From an uncultured Treponema sp. (GTDB taxonomy: Bacteria; Spirochaetota; Spirochaetia; Treponematales; Treponemataceae): 15,062 bases of DNA. Positions 1-7,934 of the stretch are shown piece by piece (within the stretch, counting starts at the first letter, position 1; each line of letters begins with the position of its first letter). The notes under the pieces were generated by a model. That model ran no database searches and was not told the origin of the DNA. It saw only the letters and a list, made by a program, of their open reading frames with translations. Position numbers and translations under genes: made by a program. The DNA lies in contig CAMOEE010000038.1 in assembly GCA_946611835.1 (NCBI GenBank), positions 1 to 15,062 on the forward strand, given 5' to 3'.

Positions 1-332
1 ATGTCACAATCTGGGGCAAAACAGCCGAGAATCTTCTTCCTTATCTCAAAAAAGGCAAGCAGATTTGTGTCGAAGGCTACCTCAAGCAGGATCGCTGGCA
101 GGACAAGACAACAGGGCAGCAGAGAAGCAGCGTATCAATCGTTGCTAACAATGTTCAGCTTTTAGGCGGAAACACGGGAAATGGTGGCGCTCAGGCGTCC
201 GGGGGTTATACACCGAAATTCCAGCCACAGCAGCAGAACAGCTTCGCTCCGAGTAATTATATTCCTGATTACGGCGACCAGAGCTTTGGCGGTCCTGGCG
301 ACGGCGGATTCCCGGAAGACATTCCATTTTAA
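1..332 (+). CDS. ssb: Single-stranded DNA-binding protein SSB, 3' part
   Basis: The 5' end lies outside the window; the reading frame enters at position 3 and gives 109 residues before TAA. SSB coats single-stranded DNA during replication, recombination and repair. The visible part carries the end of the OB fold (VTIWGKTAENLLPYLKKGKQ, then VEGYLKQDRW and VSIVANNVQLLGG). A flexible Gly/Gln/Asn-rich linker follows, and the protein ends in an acidic tip, PEDIPF, the usual SSB tail that docks partner proteins. The stop is 16 nt before rpsR on the same strand, which fits the common bacterial order rpsF-ssb-rpsR-rplI. Identification is firm from the OB-fold motif and the tail; the amino-terminal half and promoter cannot be seen. 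Confidence 0.95.
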   Translation, partial: VTIWGKTAENLLPYLKKGKQICVEGYLKQDRWQDKTTGQQRSSVSIVANNVQLLGGNTGNGGAQASGGYTPKFQPQQQNSFAPSNYIPDYGDQSFGGPGDGGFPEDIPF

Positions 333-348
333 TTTATAGGAGAACACT

Positions 349-660
349 ATGTCAGACGAAGTTACAAACGAAGTCGAACTTAAAGTAGATACACAGGGCG
401 CATCTGAAGGCCGAGACGGTGAGGAAAAAGGCGCTCGCGGCAAAGGCAAAACATTCTTCCGCAAGAAGGTTTGCCGATTCTGTGCCAACAAAGCAAAAAT
501 TGACTACAAAGATGCAGACGGTCTCAAACGCTTCACAACAGAGCGCGGCAAGATTCTTCCACGCCGCATCACTGGAACTTGTGCAAAACATCAGCGTGAG
601 CTTACAGTCGCTATCAAACGCGCTCGCAACATCTGCTTGTTGCCATTCGTAACAGAGTAA
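349..660 (+). CDS. rpsR: 30S ribosomal protein S18
   Basis: The 103-residue protein is a small-subunit component that binds 16S rRNA next to S6 on the platform. The S18 core starts near residue 36 (FFRKKVCRFCANK) and includes the conserved ILPRRITGTCAKHQ and the basic helix ending in RARNICLLPF. Cys42 and Cys45 with Cys78 and His81 form a CxxC...CxxH pattern, so this is probably the zinc-binding form of S18. It is longer than the roughly 75-residue E. coli protein because of an acidic, probably disordered extension over residues 1-34. The ATG is preceded by an AGGAGA SD. It lies between ssb (16 nt upstream) and rplI (16 nt downstream), consistent with one operon. Confidence 0.97.
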   Translation: MSDEVTNEVELKVDTQGASEGRDGEEKGARGKGKTFFRKKVCRFCANKAKIDYKDADGLKRFTTERGKILPRRITGTCAKHQRELTVAIKRARNICLLPFVTE

Positions 661-676
661 GGAAGGGGAAGGTAAA

Positions 677-1207
677 ATGAAAGTTATTCTTTATACAGAT
701 GTTAAACACCTTGGAGAAATGGGCGATGTTAAGAATGTTGCTAACGGCTATGCCCGCAACTTCCTTTTCCCACACATGTATGCAGTTCCATACAATGATC
801 AGACAGTAGCTTACTTCGAGTCTCGCAAAGAGGAAATCGAAGCTCGCAAAGAGCAGAAGCGAAAGGACGCTGCAAGCCTCAAAGACAAGCTTGAAGCTCT
901 CACAGTTGAGCTCAAGGTTCCAGCTGCTGGAAACGGCAAGCTCTTCGGTTCTGTTACTTCACTCACAATCTCTGAGTTCCTTGCTAAGAACGGTTTCGAC
1001 ATCGAGCGCAAACGAATTGAGATTCCTGGTAACTCAATCAAATCTGTAGGAAACTACCACTGTACAATTCACCTTTACGAGGCTTCAAACGCTGAGGTAA
1101 AGATTTCTGTAGTTGCACAGGAAGAAGAAGCTGCTAAAAAAGCAGAGCCAAAAAAAGCTAAGGCTGCTGAGGCAGAGGCTCCTGCTGAAGAAGCAAAAGC
1201 TGAGTAA
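677..1207 (+). CDS. rplI: 50S ribosomal protein L9
   Basis: The 176-residue protein binds 23S rRNA through its amino-terminal domain and reaches out from the large subunit. The amino end shows the L9 signature (VKHLGEMGDVKNVANGYARNFL, of which residues 13-26 are the most conserved), then a charged connecting helix (residues about 50-80) and the carboxyl domain (GKLFGSVTSLTI, IEIPGNSIKSVGNYH). E. coli L9 has about 149 residues; here a tail from about residue 149 on is rich in Ala, Lys and Glu and looks disordered. The start follows a GGAAGGGGAAGG purine stretch that serves as SD. The spacing to rpsR is 16 nt. After the stop come 127 nt with two inverted repeats before dnaB. Confidence 0.97.
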   Translation: MKVILYTDVKHLGEMGDVKNVANGYARNFLFPHMYAVPYNDQTVAYFESRKEEIEARKEQKRKDAASLKDKLEALTVELKVPAAGNGKLFGSVTSLTISEFLAKNGFDIERKRIEIPGNSIKSVGNYHCTIHLYEASNAEVKISVVAQEEEAAKKAEPKKAKAAEAEAPAEEAKAE

Positions 1208-1248
1208 TTCGAATACAAAAATCCTTCCATGGATCTTTATATTCGTAC

Positions 1249-1285
1249 GAGAATTTTCAGGACGATTTTCAGCCTGAAAATTCTC
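1249..1285. repeat. Perfect 13-bp inverted repeat in the rplI-dnaB gap
   Basis: Arms at 1249-1261 (GAGAATTTTCAGG) and 1273-1285 (CCTGAAAATTCTC) are exact reverse complements around an 11-nt loop. No T-run follows directly, so it is not a classical terminator. It lies just upstream of a second, T-tailed hairpin. It could be an mRNA stabiliser or processing site, part of an attenuator, or a protein-binding palindrome. Confidence 0.75.
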
Positions 1286-1296
1286 TCTCACTAAAA

Positions 1297-1324
1297 CCTT
1301 GCATCCATGCAAGGCTTTTTTTTT
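1297..1324 (+). terminator. Rho-independent terminator or attenuator before dnaB
   Basis: CCTTGC (1297-1302) pairs with GCAAGG (1309-1314), with two further A-T pairs possible across the loop, followed by C and a run of nine T (1316-1324). The T-run ends directly at the dnaB SD (GGAGAGG), so the hairpin either ends the ribosomal-protein transcript or partly limits read-through into dnaB. Confidence 0.7.
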
Positions 1325-1334
1325 GGAGAGGAAT

Positions 1335-2669
1335 ATGGATTCTGTTTTGAAAGATACAATTCCGCCGCATAATGACGAGGCGGAGAGGGCGACTCTTGGT
1401 GCTATTCTCCTTAACTGGGAGTCTGTAAGCTCGATAGCATCACTTTTGCGTGCTGAGCATTTTTATAATCAGCAGAATCAGGTTATTTTCCATGCCATGA
1501 TGAGGCTTTTTACCAAGGGAGAGACCTGCGATACTCTTTCTCTGGTTGAAGAGCTGACAAGGACAGGTCAGCTTGACGCTTCAGGTGGCGCAAGTTACAT
1601 CGCATCCCTCACTGATGTGGTTCCGACAGCCGCAAACATCGAATACTATGCCAGAATTGTCTTTGAGCGGGCCACAAGGCGAAGCCTCATCAATGTGTCT
1701 CAGGAAATCAAAGCCTCGGCTTTTGACGAGACAAGGGACTCAAAGCTAATCCTTGAGGATGCCGAAAAAAGGATTTTTGAGCTTGCCGACAACGAGCAGA
1801 CTACTGTAGTTCACTCAATGGGTGACATTGTTCCTCTCACCGTCGATATGATTGAGAAAAACTACAGGAACAAAAATACATTCGTCGGAATTCCGTCCGG
1901 ATTCTCCATGCTCGATGGCATGACATCAGGCTTCCAGAAAGCTGAGCTTATAATAATCGGTGCCCGACCTTCAATGGGTAAGACAGCCCTTGCCCTCAAC
2001 ATGATGGAGCATATCGCCATCACAAAAAAGATTCCCTGCGGTTTCTTCTCTTTGGAAATGTCCCATGTTCAGATCGGCCAGCGACTCCTGTCTCAGAACG
2101 CGCGTATTGCCGGAACAAAGCTCAGGAATGGTATGCTCAAGCTGGAGGATTTCCAGAAACTTAACGATGCGGCAGGCCGCTGCTATGATGCTCCCCTTTA
2201 CATCGTTGACACGCCGAACATGCAGCTCATCGATTTGAGGGCGATGGCAAGGCGAATGAGAACGAATCAGAAAGTAGAGATTATTTTTATCGACTATATC
2301 GGTTTGATTGCAACGGAGAATTCTGCGGCTCCGGTTTATGAGCAGGTGAGTGAGATTTCAAAATCACTGAAGGCCCTTGCCCGTGAGCTTAACATTCCGA
2401 TTGTAGCCCTCTGTCAGGTCAGCCGTGATGCCGAAGGAAACGAGCCGAGCCTTAACCAGCTCCGAGGTTCCGGCTCCATCGAACAGGATGCGGATGTCGT
2501 CATGTTCATTCACCGTGAGCGAAAAAAACAGGAGGACGGCGAGGCAGAGCCTGTACAGGATGCGAAAATTATCGTCGCTAAGCAGCGAAACGGCCCTATC
2601 GGTGATGTTCCGCTCCTCTTCCTCAACTCAATCACCAGGTTTGAGAACAAAGCCAACAGCGATGATTAA
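1335..2669 (+). CDS. dnaB: Replicative DNA helicase DnaB
   Basis: The 444-residue hexameric 5'-3' helicase unwinds DNA at the replication fork and recruits primase. The amino domain (PPHNDEAERATLGAIL, residues 10-25, to about 115) is the DnaB N-terminal helical domain. The RecA-like motor domain follows: FVGIPSGF (183-190), Walker A GARPSMGKTALA (209-220), SLEMS (239-243), Walker B IIFIDYIGLI (316-325), LCQVSR (359-364), RGSGSIEQDADVVMFIHR (377-394) and KQRNGPIG (416-423). The length is typical and no intein is present. The start at 1335 is chosen because GGAGAGG sits just before it and the protein then begins at the normal place; an in-frame ATG at 1299 lies inside the terminator stem. dnaB after rplI is a common bacterial arrangement. 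Confidence 0.97.
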   Translation: MDSVLKDTIPPHNDEAERATLGAILLNWESVSSIASLLRAEHFYNQQNQVIFHAMMRLFTKGETCDTLSLVEELTRTGQLDASGGASYIASLTDVVPTAANIEYYARIVFERATRRSLINVSQEIKASAFDETRDSKLILEDAEKRIFELADNEQTTVVHSMGDIVPLTVDMIEKNYRNKNTFVGIPSGFSMLDGMTSGFQKAELIIIGARPSMGKTALALNMMEHIAITKKIPCGFFSLEMSHVQIGQRLLSQNARIAGTKLRNGMLKLEDFQKLNDAAGRCYDAPLYIVDTPNMQLIDLRAMARRMRTNQKVEIIFIDYIGLIATENSAAPVYEQVSEISKSLKALARELNIPIVALCQVSRDAEGNEPSLNQLRGSGSIEQDADVVMFIHRERKKQEDGEAEPVQDAKIIVAKQRNGPIGDVPLLFLNSITRFENKANSDD

Positions 2670-2699
2670 GATGATGGTTGAATAAAAAGACATAAAAGA

Positions 2700-2735
2700 A
2701 GAAAGCCCCGGTCATTTTTATGACCGGGGCTTTCT
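2700..2735. terminator. Strong bidirectional terminator between convergent genes
   Basis: A perfect stem of about 15 bp: arm 2700-2714 (core AAAGCCCCGGTCA) pairs with 2721-2735 (TGACCGGGGCTTT) around the loop TTTTTA. A-rich sequence on the left and T-rich on the right give T tracts on both strands. It can therefore terminate dnaB (+) and the P83/100-like gene (-). Confidence 0.93.
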
Positions 2736-2762
2736 CTTTACCATATTGATGATGGTTTATTC

Positions 2763-4652
2763 TTATTTTGCGTCATAGAGATTTGAGGCTGCGGCCCCGG
2801 CTCTCTGAAGTGCATTTCTTGAATCAGGAGAAGACTCTGGAGAAATGCTTGAAAGATCAGAGGGATTAAGGATAATCGGCGCACCATTAGAGTCGGTGAC
2901 CATGATTCCTTTTGCAGTGACAGTGATTGGGGTAGCGGCCTTTACCTTTACCTTAGAGCGGAGCTGGTTCTCCACATTGGCGTTGAACTTTCCGATATAG
3001 AAATCGCTTCCATCCTGGATTGTACAGAAATAGCTTCCTTCCTTTTCGACGAGGACTGAAAGCTCTGAAAGCTTTTCGGCACTCTCAGCAACAATCTCAA
3101 GGTTCTTCTTGTCGATTGCGACCAGTTTTACCGCTCCCGCACCGATATTTGTTCCGGCGATTGCGATGAAGCTGTCAGTTTCCTCGTAGACCGTTCGGCC
3201 ACGGATTACTGTGACAGGAGATTCTTTGATTACACTTCCGTCCTGGGCGTTCATCTTTACGATTTCGCTTGTGATACCGGCATCATCGATTGTCTTAAGA
3301 CCATAAATGACATTCTCGCCCTCGCTTTTCTTAGACTCGGCAATAAGCTCCTGCTGGTCCTTTGCGATTGCAGTTCGCTCTTCCTGGGCCTCGCTTCGCT
3401 TCTGGTCGGCTGCGGCCTGTGCGCTGTCAGCCTGAGACTGAGCTGCATCTGCGCTCTGAGCCTGCTCCTCGGTTTTCTGTGACTGTTCGTCAGCCGCCTG
3501 CTGGGCGCTACTGGCTTCCTGTTGGGCGCTCTCGGCCTCTTTCTGGGCACTCTCAGCTTCTTTCTGGGCGCTCTCGGCCTCTTTCTGGGCTTCTACAGAT
3601 TCCTGCTTAGCGTCTGCGGCCTCTTTTTGAGCCTGCTCGGCGTTCTGCTGGGCCTGCTCATCCTTAGGATTTGCCCTGGCTTCTTTTTTGGCCTCTTCAG
3701 CCTTTTTCTGAGCCTCGGCGGCCTCAGCCTTTGCTTTTTCTGCGTCTGCGGCGGCTTTGTCAGCCTCGGCTTTTGCTTTGGCGGCATCTGCGGCGGCTTT
3801 GTCTGCATCTGCCTTTGCCTGGGCTGCGGCGGCATCAGCCTCGGCCTGCTTTTTCTGCTCTTCGGCTAGCTTTGCCTTTTCTTCATCGGCTTTTGCCTGA
3901 GCGTCGTCAGCCTTTTCCTGGGCGTTGTCAGCCTCACGCTCTTTTATGTCTACCATGCCTTTTCGGGCGTCGATTCCCTTGTCTTCCTCGCCCTGCATTG
4001 ACTTGACGACCTGCTTGTCAGAGATGACTGAGGTATCGATTGTGCTCAGTCCGCCGGCAAGGTCAGAGAGAGGAATCACTATCTGGGTGTTTCCGGGCCA
4101 TTCCTCATAATTTGTAGAGAGACCTACGATTGATGAAGAAAGATTCTTGATTACGATTTCCTTGTATCTTGACTCGAAATACTGAAGGTTGCCACGATAA
4201 ACCGCATTGTAAACAGTTACGAAGGTTGCGATTGTGTCTGCATCTTTTGAAGAATAGCCATAAGCTGTCTCGAGGTAGGCCGAGATGATTCTTCGCAAGT
4301 TTGTGATGTGGTCAACAGTAGCGTTCTTTCCGATGATGAAGATGTCAGCGTCGAATTTTCCTGTAGTTCCGTCAACGGCATGAATCACTGAATATCGGTT
4401 CTTGTCTCCGACTGTTCTTGCCGTCGTAAGATTTGATTTTACATTGTTTCCAAGCTGTGAGCCTATCGCACGAATCTGCTGGATAGTGTTGATTACAGAA
4501 TGCGGGCCAGAATAATTGCGGAATACGATTTCATTTGCAGCACCAGCGCTTTGAATCTCGCTTCGGTCAACTTCAAGTGCACTGAGGCCAGCTAAAGCCG
4601 AAAGCACAAGAAGCATTGTTACGATTTTTTTTAGAACTTTTTTGTCGTTCAT
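2763..4652 (-). CDS. P83/100-family exported coiled-coil protein
   Basis: The start at 4652 is set by AAAGGAGG seven nt upstream; an earlier in-frame ATG at 4709 lies upstream of the promoter. The 629-residue product has a signal peptide (residues 1-25, basic MNDKKVLKK then a hydrophobic stretch, probable cut after LSA). Next comes a globular region (residues 27-215) resembling the Borrelia P83/100 family, for example VFRNYSGPHSVINTIQQIRA (43-62). Residues about 232-445 form a very long Ala/Glu/Lys/Gln-rich coiled coil with tandem heptads, and 446-629 a beta-rich carboxyl domain. No Cys lipobox is seen, so it is probably periplasmic. The family is known in Borrelia and in Treponema as an antigen; its molecular role is not established. 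It lies 74 nt downstream of the propeller gene but has its own promoter. Confidence 0.8.
   Translation of the reverse strand: MNDKKVLKKIVTMLLVLSALAGLSALEVDRSEIQSAGAANEIVFRNYSGPHSVINTIQQIRAIGSQLGNNVKSNLTTARTVGDKNRYSVIHAVDGTTGKFDADIFIIGKNATVDHITNLRRIISAYLETAYGYSSKDADTIATFVTVYNAVYRGNLQYFESRYKEIVIKNLSSSIVGLSTNYEEWPGNTQIVIPLSDLAGGLSTIDTSVISDKQVVKSMQGEEDKGIDARKGMVDIKEREADNAQEKADDAQAKADEEKAKLAEEQKKQAEADAAAAQAKADADKAAADAAKAKAEADKAAADAEKAKAEAAEAQKKAEEAKKEARANPKDEQAQQNAEQAQKEAADAKQESVEAQKEAESAQKEAESAQKEAESAQQEASSAQQAADEQSQKTEEQAQSADAAQSQADSAQAAADQKRSEAQEERTAIAKDQQELIAESKKSEGENVIYGLKTIDDAGITSEIVKMNAQDGSVIKESPVTVIRGRTVYEETDSFIAIAGTNIGAGAVKLVAIDKKNLEIVAESAEKLSELSVLVEKEGSYFCTIQDGSDFYIGKFNANVENQLRSKVKVKAATPITVTAKGIMVTDSNGAPIILNPSDLSSISPESSPDSRNALQRAGAAASNLYDAK
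3498..3590 (-). repeat. 21-bp tandem repeats coding coiled-coil heptads
   Basis: Codons for residues 355-385 of the P83/100-like protein repeat the heptad AQKEAES about four times with small changes (AQKEAES, AQKEAES, AQKEAES, AQQEASS). The DNA copies are nearly identical (CTTTCTGGGCGCTCTCGGC seen on the + strand), which points to recent duplication. Each unit is 21 bp, so gain or loss keeps the frame and changes only coil length. Confidence 0.85.
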
Positions 4653-4677
4653 TAAATCCTCCTTTAAAGAACGCTTA

Positions 4678-4706
4678 ATTATATCATAAAAACTTTCTAA
4701 ATGCCA
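4678..4706 (-). promoter_or_regulatory. Promoter of the P83/100-like gene
   Basis: On the - strand a perfect TATAAT (4683-4678) lies 25 nt before the ATG, with a weak -35 candidate TGGCAT 17 nt further upstream. The expected start of transcription near 4671 gives a leader of about 19 nt that contains the AAAGGAGG SD. This supports separate transcription from the upstream gene. Confidence 0.6.
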
Positions 4707-4726
4707 CAAATTGCGACAATCAGAAT

Positions 4727-6526
4727 TTATTTTTTCTCCAAATCAATCATTTTTGTGAGGATAGTGCGGGCATAGTCCCGGACATTCTTGTCATACTGAG
4801 GATAAAAAAGATGGGAGATTATGTTCTTTCCCTGCTTGTTCAGTGCCGGCCTGCCCATGTAACGGCAAATCTCGTAGGTCGAGTCGCACACAGCCCTTAA
4901 GAGGGTGCTCTCCGAAGGCTGGATCCTGCCCATTACGAGTTTTTCGAGGGCGGAAAGCATCTGTCCGCCCTCATCGTAGCCCGCATTTCCGGCTGAGGCG
5001 ATTACGGAAAGAAGCTGGCCTGAGTCAAGATTGCTCTGCAAAAGGCGGGCGAAAAGCACGGAGAATTCCCGGCTCCCTGTCTTTCCCATTAAGTATAGAA
5101 GGTTCTGTGTGTAGACCGCATTCTCAGAGAAGAAATTTGAGTGTCCCTGACTTGAGAAAGCAATCTGGGTGGCAAATGCATTTATGTAGTTTTCAGCTTC
5201 GGTCTTTAAAAGCGTGAGGTATTCTTTTTCTTTTGCACCGTAATCACCACTCTTAAAAGCCTTCGAAATCTCTGCCATCTTTTCGCTATCCAGGGGCCTG
5301 ATTCCAAGCTCGGCGCTCACCGGGTCGTATTTTATGGAAGGAATGTAAGAGATTGACTTTAGCTTTGAGCTGATTATCCTTGATTTTGTGGTCTGGTTCA
5401 TGAGAAAAGCCTTCATGGTCCAGTCTTTCATACAAAGGATCAGATAATTCTTATTGGTGTAGAAAAGAGAGCTCCAGCTTGATGATTTGGGAAGGCTGGC
5501 GGCGTACATAATTGTGCCGTCCTCAAGGAATTCGCAGGCAGTGTAGGCACCGCTGATGAAATAGCCTGACTGGGTAGCACGGGCAAGCTTGAAGTCTGAG
5601 GGAGCGATCTGTCCTACCTGAAAGCGTTTCAGAATCTTTCCGTCTGAGGCACGCACGATTACTGTCTCGGTTTTGCTTCCATTCTGAAAAAAGAAGGCTG
5701 CGTTGGAGCTTCCTGCTGAGTAGCAGATTTTAAAAGCCCCCCTGCTGTTGCCGGAGCCGTTCACCCATTTTGTGCCGGCCTCACCGTTTTCGACAGTAAC
5801 CAGGCCCACTGAGCCGTTTGAGAGGGAAACGAGAACGCCCTTGTCACAGCTTTCGCAGGAAGAAAGGGTTGCCGTAAAGGTTATATCCTCAAGCTTTTCT
5901 CCAAATGGGGAGAATCTTTTTGCGACAGTCTGATTGTTTCTGGCCTTTTTAAGGAAAAGGAGCAGGCTTCCGTCATCAAGCACTGAAATAGGCAGGTTTC
6001 CGACTTCCTCGATGTCATCGATCCACTTGCGTTTTCCGTCAAGACCGAAACAGGCTATGGCTTTATTCCCCCGGACAAAAACCCTGCCGTCACGACCGAC
6101 CACAGGAAAATCCGTGATTTTAAAGGGACATTTGGCACTCCAGAGAGTTAGGCCTGAAGGATTCACCAGGTTGACCGTGGAGCTGTCTGTCACCACATAA
6201 AGAAAGTCACCAAAAGAAGCCAGATAGGGCGAGGGGCGGCCCTTGATGCTTCTCTGCCAGATTACAATGCCAGAATTCGTGCAGGCTGAAAGGAGGCGGC
6301 CGTCGCTCAGAAGGGCGATTCCGTAGGAAGTCTCAATGCAGGGAGAGACGGCGTTTCCGCCGATTACGGCCTGCCAGCTTGGCTCCTGACGCGCAAGGTC
6401 GGCGGAGCGCAAAGGGGAATTTGCAGAGAGCAGGGAGCAGGGAGCAGGGAGCAGGGCAAGGAAAAATGCCCGCAAGATGAGGATTCTTGATTTGATGAAA
6501 ACTTTTTTTATAAGGAATCTGCTCAT
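4727..6526 (-). CDS. Exported beta-propeller-like (PQQ/WD-type) protein of unknown function
   Basis: The 599-residue protein is not assigned to a named family. Residues 1-36 look like a signal peptide: a long basic n-region (MSRFLIKKVFIKSRILILR) followed by AFFLALLPAPCSLLSA. Residues about 50-390 contain repeated beta-strand blades with Gly/Asp-rich turns and Trp (GIVIWQRSIKG, SGLTLWSAK, VVGRDGRVFVRGNKAIACFG, DGKRKW), as in PQQ-like propellers that usually bind proteins or act as scaffolds. Residues about 410-599 are predicted helical and may form HEAT/TPR-like repeats (MAEISKAFKSGDYGAKEKEY). It starts 4 nt after the methyltransferase stop with no clear SD, suggesting translational coupling. 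A heptanucleotide array lies inside the signal-peptide codons. A folded scaffold in the envelope is likely; enzymatic activity is not implied. Confidence 0.65.
   Translation of the reverse strand: MSRFLIKKVFIKSRILILRAFFLALLPAPCSLLSANSPLRSADLARQEPSWQAVIGGNAVSPCIETSYGIALLSDGRLLSACTNSGIVIWQRSIKGRPSPYLASFGDFLYVVTDSSTVNLVNPSGLTLWSAKCPFKITDFPVVGRDGRVFVRGNKAIACFGLDGKRKWIDDIEEVGNLPISVLDDGSLLLFLKKARNNQTVAKRFSPFGEKLEDITFTATLSSCESCDKGVLVSLSNGSVGLVTVENGEAGTKWVNGSGNSRGAFKICYSAGSSNAAFFFQNGSKTETVIVRASDGKILKRFQVGQIAPSDFKLARATQSGYFISGAYTACEFLEDGTIMYAASLPKSSSWSSLFYTNKNYLILCMKDWTMKAFLMNQTTKSRIISSKLKSISYIPSIKYDPVSAELGIRPLDSEKMAEISKAFKSGDYGAKEKEYLTLLKTEAENYINAFATQIAFSSQGHSNFFSENAVYTQNLLYLMGKTGSREFSVLFARLLQSNLDSGQLLSVIASAGNAGYDEGGQMLSALEKLVMGRIQPSESTLLRAVCDSTYEICRYMGRPALNKQGKNIISHLFYPQYDKNVRDYARTILTKMIDLEKK
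6423..6457. repeat. Heptanucleotide array (GCAGRGA x5) in signal-peptide codons
   Basis: Five consecutive 7-mers on the + strand: GCAGAGA, GCAGGGA, GCAGGGA, GCAGGGA, GCAGGGC. They encode residues 24-35 (ALLPAPCSLLSA) of the exported propeller-like protein on the - strand. Because 7 is not a multiple of 3, loss or gain of one unit would shift the frame. Confidence 0.9.
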
Positions 6527-6530
6527 TTTT

Positions 6531-7769
6531 TTACTCTGTGTACTCGAAACATGCTAAGGATTCTATGTGGGCTGTGTGAGGGTAGAAATCAAGAAGATAC
6601 AATTTTGAAAGATGATAGCCTGACTTTACCAGAAAGGAAGCGTCCCGGGCATGGGTGCTGGGATTGCAGCTGACAGAGCGGATCTGGGGAATTTTTGAGC
6701 GGCAAAGCCACTTGCAGACTTCTTTTTCCATTCCGCTTCGGGGAGGGTCGATGACCACAGCCTCAAAGGAGCCGTTCTGAGCCATGTAATTGTCGGCGCT
6801 GTATTTAATCCAGTTTTCGCCAGAAAGACCGAAACTCTCGTGTTTTTTTCCAAGAAGATTCTGCTCTGCAAAGACTATGGCGTCCCTGTTGTGCTCGACC
6901 AGACAGACTTTGTCGAACAAATCAGCGAGGAAGACTGAGAAAGTCCCGCAGCCAGAATACATGTCGAGGACATTGCGTCCGCCCATATTTCGTGTGACTT
7001 CGGAGATTGTCTTTTCAAGAACCTCAAGGTTTGACTGGAAGAAGCCCTGAACATCAAAGGCGATTTTTTTACCGAGAATCTCGACCTCACAGCGGTTATT
7101 CTGATTGAGCGTGGTACCGGCAAAATGGCGGTTCTGCTGAAGACGGAGCTTTTCTTTTTTCTTTGAGCTTGCTCCCTGAATTTTGATTTCTCTTGATGTC
7201 CGCTCCCTCTCTTCGGCTATGATTACCTTTGAGTCAGAAGAAATGCGCCCATCACCAAAAATGTGGATACGACCCCTCGGACGCTCTTTTTGCGGGGTGG
7301 TTTTGAGATATTCGTTTAATTCTTTTGTGACAATGGGGCAGTTTTCAAGATTTACGATTTCATTTGATTCTTTTTTGTTGAAGCCGCCGTCAGTGAGCTG
7401 GATTCTTGAACGGTAATTTTTATCGCTGCCTGAAATTACCTCGATTTGGGGTAGATTTTCGATTCCTTCCCGCTCAAAACATTCTTTTAAGATTGATTTT
7501 CGGAGTTCTTTTTGATATTCACTGTTGATGTGCTGCATGTTACAGCCGCCGCAAGTGCCGTAAAGAGGGCAGAAAGGCTGGACCCGGTGGGGGGAAGGGG
7601 TGATGATTCTGACGATTTTTGCAAGGTCATAGTCACGGAAGGACTTAGTGACTTCAATTTCAAGCTCCTCACCGGGAAGTGCAAAAGGAATGAAAACATT
7701 TTTCCCGTTGACCTGGGCAAGACAGTCGCCCCCAGAGACCATTTTCTGAACAGTAACGATTCGGCTCAT
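6531..7769 (-). CDS. RNA (uracil-5-)-methyltransferase, TrmA/RlmD family
   Basis: The 412-residue enzyme methylates C5 of a uridine in 23S rRNA or tRNA using S-adenosylmethionine. Residues 1-55 are a TRAM domain (MVSGGDCLAQVNGKNVFIPF). Cys67, Cys73, Cys76 (CPLYGTCGGC) and Cys144 (ENCP) match the [4Fe-4S] ligands of RlmD-type enzymes. The catalytic domain has QGFFQSN (241-247), SAM motif LDMYSGCGTF (268-277), IDPPRSG (340-346), the nucleophile Cys368 in VSCNPSTHARD, and DFYPHTAHIE (394-403). All key residues are present and the length is near RlmD (about 430). The Fe-S ligands favour RlmD/RlmCD over TrmA, but the target base cannot be set from sequence. The ATG has no SD and a -10 box 7 nt upstream. 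It heads the pair with the propeller gene. Confidence 0.92.
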   Translation of the reverse strand: MSRIVTVQKMVSGGDCLAQVNGKNVFIPFALPGEELEIEVTKSFRDYDLAKIVRIITPSPHRVQPFCPLYGTCGGCNMQHINSEYQKELRKSILKECFEREGIENLPQIEVISGSDKNYRSRIQLTDGGFNKKESNEIVNLENCPIVTKELNEYLKTTPQKERPRGRIHIFGDGRISSDSKVIIAEERERTSREIKIQGASSKKKEKLRLQQNRHFAGTTLNQNNRCEVEILGKKIAFDVQGFFQSNLEVLEKTISEVTRNMGGRNVLDMYSGCGTFSVFLADLFDKVCLVEHNRDAIVFAEQNLLGKKHESFGLSGENWIKYSADNYMAQNGSFEAVVIDPPRSGMEKEVCKWLCRSKIPQIRSVSCNPSTHARDASFLVKSGYHLSKLYLLDFYPHTAHIESLACFEYTE

Positions 7770-7776
7770 TCAAAAG

Positions 7777-7805
7777 ATTATAGCAGAAATAGTCTTCAGA
7801 GTACA
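7777..7805 (-). promoter_or_regulatory. Extended -10 promoter giving a probable leaderless mRNA
   Basis: The - strand reads TGC-TATAAT (extended -10; TATAAT at 7782-7777), ending only 7 nt before the ATG at 7769. The -35 candidate 17 nt upstream, TGTACT (7805-7800), is weak, as is usual with an extended -10. Transcription would start at or beside the A of the ATG, and there is no SD in the 7-nt gap. Confidence 0.65.
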
Positions 7806-7874
7806 CAAGGCGGTTCAGCCCATGATTTTTCATTACAAAATTTCATAAATTATTAAAAAATTCTTAAATTTTCC

Positions 7875-7902
7875 TTGCAAATACTTAAAATTGTGTTAAC
7901 AT
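7875..7902 (+). promoter_or_regulatory. Candidate promoter ahead of the lipoprotein leader
   Basis: TTGCAA (7875-7880), 16 nt, then TAACAT (7897-7902) within very AT-rich DNA of the divergent 370-bp gap 7770-8139. Both boxes match consensus at 4 of 6 positions or so, and TATATT just downstream offers an alternative -10. It would start a leader RNA of about 230 nt before the lipoprotein ATG. No known riboswitch fold was recognised. Confidence 0.4.
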
Positions 7903-7934
7903 ATATTTAATTTCACTTGCAGGGGGATTCATAA

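Noticed and set aside
1299..1334. Earlier in-frame ATG for dnaB
   Set aside because: It lies inside the terminator hairpin and T-run and adds 12 residues not typical of DnaB; 1335 has a proper SD.
3257..4006. Several open frames on both strands within the P83/100 coiled-coil region
   Set aside because: They are by-products of low-complexity Ala/Glu/Lys codons and have Pro/Arg- or Phe/Leu-biased translations with no signals.
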